DNA of 42,078 nucleotides from Egibacteraceae bacterium (GTDB lineage Bacteria > Actinomycetota > Nitriliruptoria > Euzebyales > Egibacteraceae): positions 61,381 through 103,458 of the forward strand of contig JAUJMQ010000008.1 in NCBI GenBank assembly GCA_030446775.1, read 5' to 3'. Positions 38,133 through 42,078 of the stretch are shown in pieces. The position numbers were made by a program, and so were the translations under genes. The first letter of the stretch is position 1, and each line of letters opens with the position of its first letter. The notes beneath the pieces were generated by a model that did no database searches, was not told the DNA's origin, and worked only from the letters and a program-made list of their open reading frames with translations.

Positions 38133-38456
38133 TCAGGCGTCCCCGTCGTCCGACAGCGACAGGATGCGCGCCTCGCCGGGGTCGGCGGTGGCGTCCAGGC
38201 CACCGAGCAGGGCCTCGGCTTCGGCGCGCGCGTCGCCGGGGTAGACGGCGACGACCTTGTCCTGTGCGATCTCCTCCAGCGCGATCGACAGCGGCTTGTT
38301 GGACTCGACCGAGTCGACGAGCGGCCGGACATACTGGCCGAGACCTTCGCCGAGCTGGTGGTAGTAGGCGTTGATCTCGCGGGCCCGGCGCGCGGAGAGG
38401 TGGACCAGCGTGTCCTTGCTGTCGACCTTGCTCATCAGCTCGTCGATGGTGGCGAT
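38133..38456 (-). CDS. rpoZ: RNA polymerase omega subunit
   Basis: Small subunit that assists RNA polymerase assembly. About 107 residues from the proposed start: [56 protein letters not shown]. No ATG or GTG stands in the right place. A perfect AAGGAGGAA is followed at ideal spacing by ATC (38454-38456), then GCC ACC ATC GAC GAG CTG. Choices are an AUC start, a base error (ATG to ATC), or the in-frame GTG at 38507, which would bury the Shine-Dalgarno inside the gene. It sits between gmk and coaBC as in other actinobacteria. Confidence 0.9.
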   Translation of the reverse strand: MATIDELMSKVDSKDTLVHLSARRAREINAYYHQLGEGLGQYVRPLVDSVESNKPLSIALEEIAQDKVVAVYPGDARAEAEALLGGLDATADPGEARILSLSDDGDA

Positions 38457-38490
38457 GGCGGATTCCTCCTTCGGGCAGCGACGCCCGTCG

Positions 38491-38506
38491 ACGGCTGTGG
38501 CCGTCA
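38491..38506 (-). promoter_or_regulatory. Small hairpin before rpoZ
   Basis: A perfect 6-bp stem GACGGC/GCCGTC with a 4-nt loop, about 20 nt upstream of the rpoZ ribosome-binding site. Possibly a weak intra-operon terminator or an RNA-stability element. Confidence 0.3.
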
Positions 38507-38552
38507 CGGGCGCGGTGCCGCGGTGGGCACGACGACATGCCGGCGCGGCCGG

Positions 38553-39128
38553 TCAGGCGTCGAGTATACGGTCGATCGCCGCGACGGCGCGCTCGACGTC
38601 GTCGTTGACGACCTGGTGGTCGAACAGGCCCGCCTGGTCGAGCTCCCAGCGCGCGATCCGCAGGCGCTCGGCGATGCGGTCGGGGTCGTCGGTGCCGCGG
38701 GCGCGCAGCCGCACCGACAGCGCGTCGATCGACGGCGGGTGCAAAAAGACCAGGACCGCGTCGGGGTGGCGGGCGCGGACCTGCAGCGCCCCCTGCACGT
38801 CGATCTCGAGCACGACGCGCCGCCCGGCACGCAGCGCGTCGCCCACCGATGACCACGGCGTGCCGTAGCGGTGGCCGCCGAAGGCAGCCCACTCCAGGAA
38901 CCCGCCCGCGGCGATCAGCGCGTCGAAGCCGGCGTCGTCGAGGAAGTGGTAGTCGGCGCCGTCGACCTCGCCGGGGCGGGGCGCGCGCGTCGTCGCCGAC
39001 ACCGACACCGCCAGGTCGGTCCGCCGGCGGGCCAGCGCCGCGACGACGGTGCCCTTGCCGACACCGCCCGGCCCGCTGACGACGAACAGCCTTCCTGAGA
39101 GGTCACCAGCGGGCGGCGCTGCCGCCAC
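38553..39128 (-). CDS. gmk: Guanylate kinase
   Basis: Converts GMP to GDP. 191 residues and intact. The P-loop is GPGGVGKGT (19-27), followed by SVSATTRAPRPGEVDGADYHF and LEIDVQGALQVR. The GTG at 39128 follows the mihF stop by 12 nt. mihF-gmk-rpoZ is a conserved actinobacterial order. Confidence 0.96.
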   Translation of the reverse strand: MAAAPPAGDLSGRLFVVSGPGGVGKGTVVAALARRRTDLAVSVSATTRAPRPGEVDGADYHFLDDAGFDALIAAGGFLEWAAFGGHRYGTPWSSVGDALRAGRRVVLEIDVQGALQVRARHPDAVLVFLHPPSIDALSVRLRARGTDDPDRIAERLRIARWELDQAGLFDHQVVNDDVERAVAAIDRILDA

Positions 39129-39140
39129 CGCGGCGCCGGC

Positions 39141-39485
39141 CTAGCGACCGGACGTGGCCGAGCCCGGGCCGTCGCCCGCGAACTCGGCGAGGAGCTTCTC
39201 GCGTTGGTTCGCGCCCAGGCCGCGCACCCGCCGGGACGGGGATATGTCGAGCCGCTCCATGAGCCGGCGCGCGCGGACCTTGCCGACCCGGGGCAGCGCC
39301 TCCAGGACCGCCGACACCTTCGTCTTGCCGACGATCTCGTCGGTGCTGGCACGCCGGAGCACCTCGGCGAAGTCGATTTCACCGGCCTTGAGCTGCTGCT
39401 TGAGCTCCGCACGGACCTTGCGGGCCTCGGCGGCCTTCTCCAGGGCCTCGCGGCGCGACTGGGCGTCGAGCTCCGGCAGCGGCAT
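39141..39485 (-). CDS. mihF: Actinobacterial integration host factor mIHF
   Basis: Nucleoid-associated DNA-bending protein found in actinobacteria. 114 residues: a helical N-terminus (LDAQSRREALEKAAEARKVR, ELKQQLKAGEIDFAEVLRR) followed by the helix-two-turn-helix DNA-binding part LPRVGKVRARRLMERLDI and RRVRGLGANQREKLL. The ATG at 39485 has GGAGG 5 nt upstream. It is unrelated in fold to HU/IHF of proteobacteria. This gene is the strongest single marker that the window is actinobacterial. Confidence 0.96.
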   Translation of the reverse strand: MPLPELDAQSRREALEKAAEARKVRAELKQQLKAGEIDFAEVLRRASTDEIVGKTKVSAVLEALPRVGKVRARRLMERLDISPSRRVRGLGANQREKLLAEFAGDGPGSATSGR

Positions 39486-39548
39486 TCGGACCTCCAGAGA
39501 CGTCGACCGAGGGCACGACGGGAAGAGGGAGTCAGGGCGGGCGCGGGC

Positions 39549-39576
39549 ATCCTATCGGGCGCGCCGGGGGGGTCAA
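39549..39576 (-). promoter_or_regulatory. Promoter before mihF
   Basis: TTGACC (39571-39576), a 16-nt spacer and TAGGAT (39549-39554) on the minus strand. Transcription would start near 39542, with a leader of about 56 nt before mihF. The rest of the gap (39486-39639) shows nothing else. Confidence 0.6.
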
Positions 39577-39639
39577 CCGGTGGCAGGCGCCGGCGGCGTG
39601 CGACTGCCGGCGCTGTCGGGCCGGCGCCCAGGTGACGCC

Positions 39640-40182
39640 TCACCCGGCCGCGGCCGCGTGCTTCAACGCGGTCATCGTGAACAGCGCCCGCAGCGTCAGC
39701 CCGTCGGCGCGGAGGTTGGCGGCGCCGCCGGCCTCCCGGTCGATGACGCACACGACGTCGTCGACACGTGCGCCCAGGGCTCGCAGCCGCGCGCACGACT
39801 CGACGACCTGACCGCCGGAGGTGACGACGTCCTCCACCACGACCAGCCGCCGCCCCGACACGTCGCCACCCTCGGCGAGCTTGCGGGTGCCGTACGGCTT
39901 GGCCTGCTTGCGGACGAACAACGTCGGCAGCCCGGTGACCTGGGACAGCAACGCCGCCAGGGGCACGCCGCCGAGCTCGAGCCCCGCCAGCGCGTCGGCG
40001 CCGGACGGGACCAGGGGCGCGAGCGCCTCGGCGATCTCGCGCAGCAGGGCCGGGTCGCCTTCGAACAGGTACTTGTCGAAGTACTCGTCGCTCGTCGCGC
40101 CCGAGCGCAGGAGGAACTCGCCGGTGATGTGAGCGCGCCGGTGGACGCGGGCGGCCAGGTCGCCGGTCACCCGGACCCCCAC
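39640..40182 (-). CDS. pyrE: Orotate phosphoribosyltransferase
   Basis: Forms OMP from orotate and PRPP. 180 residues and intact. The PRPP-binding motif is VVVEDVVTSGGQ. ATSDEYFDKYLFEGDP and FVRKQAKPYGTRKL are family blocks. The GTG at 40182 has no clear Shine-Dalgarno. A strong hairpin ends 12 nt upstream. It is placed between pyrF and mihF, whereas mycobacteria keep pyrE elsewhere. Confidence 0.95.
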   Translation of the reverse strand: MGVRVTGDLAARVHRRAHITGEFLLRSGATSDEYFDKYLFEGDPALLREIAEALAPLVPSGADALAGLELGGVPLAALLSQVTGLPTLFVRKQAKPYGTRKLAEGGDVSGRRLVVVEDVVTSGGQVVESCARLRALGARVDDVVCVIDREAGGAANLRADGLTLRALFTMTALKHAAAAG

Positions 40183-40194
40183 CCAGGTGGTGCC

Positions 40195-40227
40195 GGAGAC
40201 CGGTCACCCATCCGGTGACCGATCTCC
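40195..40227 (-). promoter_or_regulatory. Strong hairpin directly upstream of pyrE
   Basis: GGAGA pairs with TCTCC, then after one C-A mismatch CGGTCACC (40201-40208) pairs with GGTGACCG (40214-40221) around a 5-nt loop. It occupies the region just before the pyrE ribosome-binding site and follows pyrF. Candidate attenuator or translational block for pyrE. Confidence 0.5.
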
Positions 40228-40253
40228 GCCCACCCCGGGTCGTCGGCCTCGCG

Positions 40254-40949
40254 TCACAGCTCGGCCAGCAGCGCCCGGCAGGCGGCGGCGGGGTCGTCGG
40301 CGCGCGTGACGGGGCGTCCCACGACGAGGTGGCTGGCGCCGGCGGCGACCGCCTGGCGGGGGGATGCGGTCCGTGCCTGGTCGTCGGGCGCGCTGCCCGC
40401 CGGTCGGATTCCCGGCACGACGACGAGCAGATCTCGTCCCACCGTCGCCCGGACGGTGGCGACGTCGGTCGCGGCGCACACGACGCCGGCGGCGCCGGCG
40501 TCGGCCGCGAGGGCTGCCAGGCGCGGCACCTGCTGCGACGCGGGAGGCTGCCCGACGGCCGCGAGCTCGGAGTCGTCCAGGCTCGTCAGGACCGTCACGG
40601 CCAGCACCGCCGTCGCGGGGGCGGCCTTCACGGCGGCCGCGATCATCTGCGGGCCGCCCGCGGCGTGGACGGTGAGCAGGGCGACGCCCAGGTCGGCCGC
40701 CGCGGCGGCGGCGCCGGCGACGGTGTTGGGGATGTCGTGCAGCTTGAGGTCCACAAACACCGGTGCGGTGTGCCGTACCGAGGTCACCGCCGCCGGTCCC
40801 AGGGCGGTGTAGGCCTGCAGCCCCACCTTGACGGCGCCGACGTGCGGGCCGACCTGCGTCGCCAGGCGCGTCAGCGTCTGCGCGGACGCGGTGTCCAGGG
40901 CGACGATCAGCGGGTTGCCCGGGCCGGCGCCGCGCGCCGGTGCGTTCAT
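40254..40949 (-). CDS. pyrF: Orotidine 5'-phosphate decarboxylase
   Basis: Makes UMP from OMP. 231 residues and intact. The catalytic block is FVDLKLHDIPNTVAG. The phosphate-binding end has VVPGIRPAG and LVVGRPVTRADDP. The ATG at 40949 overlaps by 4 nt the stop of a repeat-encoded mini-ORF that also supplies its GAGGTG Shine-Dalgarno. Confidence 0.96.
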   Translation of the reverse strand: MNAPARGAGPGNPLIVALDTASAQTLTRLATQVGPHVGAVKVGLQAYTALGPAAVTSVRHTAPVFVDLKLHDIPNTVAGAAAAAADLGVALLTVHAAGGPQMIAAAVKAAPATAVLAVTVLTSLDDSELAAVGQPPASQQVPRLAALAADAGAAGVVCAATDVATVRATVGRDLLVVVPGIRPAGSAPDDQARTASPRQAVAAGASHLVVGRPVTRADDPAAACRALLAEL

Positions 40950-40978
40950 GCCTGCACCTCAGTCGCCGGGCGGCTCAT
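40946..40978 (-). CDS. Mini-ORF MSRPATEVQA linking pyrD to pyrF
   Basis: Ten codons and a stop. The ATG (40976-40978) overlaps the pyrD stop by 4 nt and the TGA (40946-40948) overlaps the pyrF ATG by 4 nt. GAGGTG lies inside, 6 nt before the pyrF start. The peptide matches the argC-argJ repeat peptide at seven of ten positions. Probably a coupling device rather than a functional peptide, though this is not proven. Confidence 0.55.
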   Translation of the reverse strand: MSRPATEVQA

Positions 40979-41007
40979 GCCCGCACCTCAGTCGCCGGGC
41001 GGCTTAC
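40954..41007 (-). repeat. Two junction repeat units between pyrD and pyrF
   Basis: Minus-strand units with AGCCGCCCGGCG, ACT, GAGGTGC, about 29-30 nt apart. The first unit is read as the end of pyrD (VSRPATEVRA), the second as the mini-ORF. Confidence 0.85.
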
Positions 41008-41973
41008 GCCGACCAGCGCGCCGCGGAGCTCGGCGACCGAGGCGATGCCGCGCTCGGCGCACCACCGCGGGAGCCCCTCGGCGAGCTCGAGCGTCGCCAT
41101 CGGGTTGGCGAACGTCGCCGTGCCGACGGCCACGGCGCTCGCGCCTGCGAGGACGAACTCGACGACGTCGGCCACCGACCGGACCCCGCCCATGCCGATG
41201 ATCGGGACGTCGGGGTGGGCCCGGTGGACCTGGTGCACCGCCCGCAGGGCGACCGGCTTGATGGCCGGACCGGACAGCCCGCCGGTGACCGCGGCGAGCT
41301 TCGGTCGGCGGGTCTCCGCGTCGATCGCCATGCCGAGCAGCGTGTTGACCAGGCTCACGCCGGTCGCGCCGGCGGCGACGGCGACACCGGCGATCGCGGC
41401 GATGTCGGTGACGTCGGGGGTCAGCTTGGCGAACACGGGCACGGTCGCGACGCGGGTGACCTGGGTGATCGCGTCCTTGGTCGCGTCGGCGGAGCACGCG
41501 AAGACGATGTCGCGGTCCTCCACGTTCGGACACGAGATGTTGGCTTCGATGGCCATGACGCCGGGCTGGCCGCGCAGGTACTCGGCGAGCATCCGGTACT
41601 CCGCGACGGTCTTGCCGGCGATGCTCACGACGACCGGGACGCCGAGGTCGTTCAGCCACGGCAGCTCGGTGGCCAGCCACTGCTCGATGCCGGGGTTCTG
41701 CAGCCCGATCGCGTTGAGCATCCCGCTGGCCGTCTCGGCCATGCGCGGCGTCGGCAGGCCCTGGCGCGGCTCGACGGTGACGGACTTGACCACGACGGCG
41801 CCCAGGCGCGCGATGTCGAAGAACCGCTGGATCTCCCGGCCGTTGCCGAAGCACCCGCTGGCGGTCACCACCGGGCTCGCCAGCACCAACGGCCCCAGCT
41901 CGACGCGGGTGTCGACCTGGTCGTGGCGCAGCCGGTCGGCGCGCGCGGCGCGGGCCGGCTCGGCGGCCGTCAC
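40975..41973 (-). CDS. pyrD: Dihydroorotate dehydrogenase, class 1B catalytic subunit
   Basis: FMN enzyme that oxidises dihydroorotate and passes electrons to PyrK and NAD. About 332 residues: SPVVTASGCFGNG, ANISCPNV with the catalytic Cys of class 1, FAKLTPDVTD, GVSLVNT, IIGMGGVRSVADVVEFVLAG. The last ten residues VSRPATEVRA are encoded by a junction repeat unit. At that point the bases GTAAGC hold a TAA in another frame, so the ancestral stop may have been there. The GTG at 41973 overlaps the pyrK stop by 4 nt. Confidence 0.94.
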   Translation of the reverse strand: MTAAEPARAARADRLRHDQVDTRVELGPLVLASPVVTASGCFGNGREIQRFFDIARLGAVVVKSVTVEPRQGLPTPRMAETASGMLNAIGLQNPGIEQWLATELPWLNDLGVPVVVSIAGKTVAEYRMLAEYLRGQPGVMAIEANISCPNVEDRDIVFACSADATKDAITQVTRVATVPVFAKLTPDVTDIAAIAGVAVAAGATGVSLVNTLLGMAIDAETRRPKLAAVTGGLSGPAIKPVALRAVHQVHRAHPDVPIIGMGGVRSVADVVEFVLAGASAVAVGTATFANPMATLELAEGLPRWCAERGIASVAELRGALVGVSRPATEVRA

Positions 41974-42078
41974 GGGCGGTGCTCGGCGCCGGCGGCGATC
42001 GCGTCGTCGCCCGTGGTGACCTCCGGCACCGGCTGGGGACCGATGGCGTCCCACACGATCCGCCGGCCGTTGAGGACC
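41970..42078 (-). CDS. pyrK: Dihydroorotate dehydrogenase electron-transfer subunit, C-terminal end only
   Basis: The last 35 codons read VLNGRRIVWDAIGPQPVPEV, then TTGDDAIAAGAEHRP and a TGA that overlaps the pyrD start. The form resembles the extreme C-terminus of actinobacterial PyrK, the FAD/iron-sulfur partner of class 1B PyrD, and the position fits. The diagnostic cysteines lie outside the window, so this rests on context and a short match. Confidence 0.65.
   Translation of the reverse strand, partial: VLNGRRIVWDAIGPQPVPEVTTGDDAIAAGAEHRP

Overview
The window is one stretch of a very GC-rich bacterial chromosome, packed almost entirely with housekeeping genes on the minus strand. An actinobacterium (Actinomycetota) is indicated by four things: the lineage-specific integration host factor mIHF, a PriA without recognisable helicase motifs, a DUF1844-type protein, and gene orders known from mycobacteria (pyrF-mihF-gmk-rpoZ-coaBC-metK-priA-def-fmt-rsmB-ribD-ribE-ribBA-ribH; rpmI-rplT-trmH-pheS-pheT-argCJBDRGH; mpg-tyrS). 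A deep-branching group such as Nitriliruptoria is possible but is only a guess. No prophage, insertion sequence, CRISPR array or classical defence locus is visible.

Layout from right to left, the direction of most transcription: the pyrimidine genes pyrK (partial), pyrD, pyrF, pyrE; then mihF, gmk, rpoZ, coaBC, metK, priA, def, fmt and rsmB; a receiver-GGDEF protein; an FMN riboswitch and the complete riboflavin operon ribD-ribE-ribBA-ribH; a prepilin peptidase; a DUF1844 gene; rpmI and rplT; an rRNA methyltransferase; a soluble PAS histidine kinase, pheS, pheT, a lone receiver and argF; then an ArgR-type operator, a leaderless-type promoter and argC-J-B-D-R-G-H; and an MFS permease. The last part holds a plus-strand zinc-ribbon protein, polX-mpg, a plus-strand class A penicillin-binding protein, tyrS, and a strong promoter with a boxA leader pointing off the left edge, almost certainly into an rRNA operon that starts outside the window.

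The most unusual feature is a family of short repeats at gene junctions. At argC-argJ and pyrD-pyrF the unit forms a tiny open reading frame that overlaps the upstream stop and the downstream start by 4 nt and carries an internal GAGGTG Shine-Dalgarno. It looks like a portable stop/ribosome-binding-site/start cassette. It encodes a decapeptide of the form (M/V)SRPA(C/T)EV followed by two variable residues. Related copies lie after metK and after the MFS gene. Other short tandem repeats centred on stop codons follow argH and rpmI, and a 13-nt motif beginning with the TAG stop codon follows three genes.

A caution on quality: many essential genes (PBP, polX, MFS, argG, argD, argB, trmH, ribBA, priA) are interrupted by single-base shifts, often in G or C runs. 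These are far more likely to be assembly errors than pseudogenes. Coordinates for those genes span the inferred full gene.
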